Position numbers and translations under genes: made by a program. Shown piece after piece: positions 13,385-13,408 of a stretch of DNA of 13,408 nucleotides. The notes below the pieces were generated by a model. It was given only the letters and a program-made list of their open reading frames with translations. It was not told the origin of the DNA and did no database searches. The DNA is taken from positions 1 through 13,408 of the forward strand of contig JAZBOL010000028.1 in assembly GCA_036351115.1 (NCBI GenBank), in the 5' to 3' direction. Each line of letters begins with the position of its first letter. Within the stretch, counting starts at the first letter, position 1. Source of the DNA: Marinihelvus sp036351115. GTDB taxonomy: Bacteria; Pseudomonadota; Gammaproteobacteria; Xanthomonadales; SZUA-36.

Positions 13385-13408
13385 GAGCGGTATTTGTGGA
13401 TCTTGCAA

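Overview
The window is a classic bacterial translation/transcription core: the end of tuf, tRNA-Trp, secE, nusG, rplK, rplA, rplJ, rplL, rpoB and rpoC, all on the + strand. One unrelated gene follows on the - strand. High GC, a GTG-started rpoC, three-helix SecE, and beta and beta' subunits that follow the E. coli residue numbering closely all point to a gammaproteobacterium. The order tuf-trnW-secE-nusG-rplKAJL-rpoBC is the one I know from Pseudomonas and Xanthomonas-like lineages. I cannot name a genus from the sequence; a Xanthomonadales or Chromatiales-type organism is only a guess.

Layout. 2-115 is the C-terminus of EF-Tu, followed by a GC-rich hairpin. 223-298 is tRNA-Trp. 351-1267 holds secE and nusG, which nearly touch. 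1340-2472 holds rplK and rplA, which overlap by one base and sit behind a leader that can fold like an L1 binding site. 2473-2806 is a long leader with an L10-type binding site, a 22-bp-stem hairpin and a hairpin that partly covers the rplJ ribosome binding site. 2807-3769 holds rplJ and rplL. 3770-3957 is a structured rplL-rpoB spacer. 3958-12316 holds rpoB and rpoC, closed by a strong intrinsic terminator that also serves the converging gene. 12429-13373 (- strand) encodes a predicted secreted protein that I do not recognise.

How the genes work together. SecE is part of the protein-export channel. NusG couples RNA polymerase to Rho or to the ribosome. L11, L1, L10 and L7/L12 form the mobile stalk side of the 50S subunit. 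RpoB and RpoC are the catalytic RNA polymerase subunits. The non-coding stretches look like the expected autoregulatory points: L1 upstream of rplK, L10-L12 upstream of rplJ, and attenuation or processing before rpoB.

The core genes are ordinary. The least ordinary parts are the lower-GC, signal-peptide-bearing, cysteine- and glycine-rich protein placed where rpsL would normally follow rpoC, and the elaborate foldable leader in front of rplJ. I see no CRISPR array, insertion sequence, phage gene or obviously new multi-gene system.
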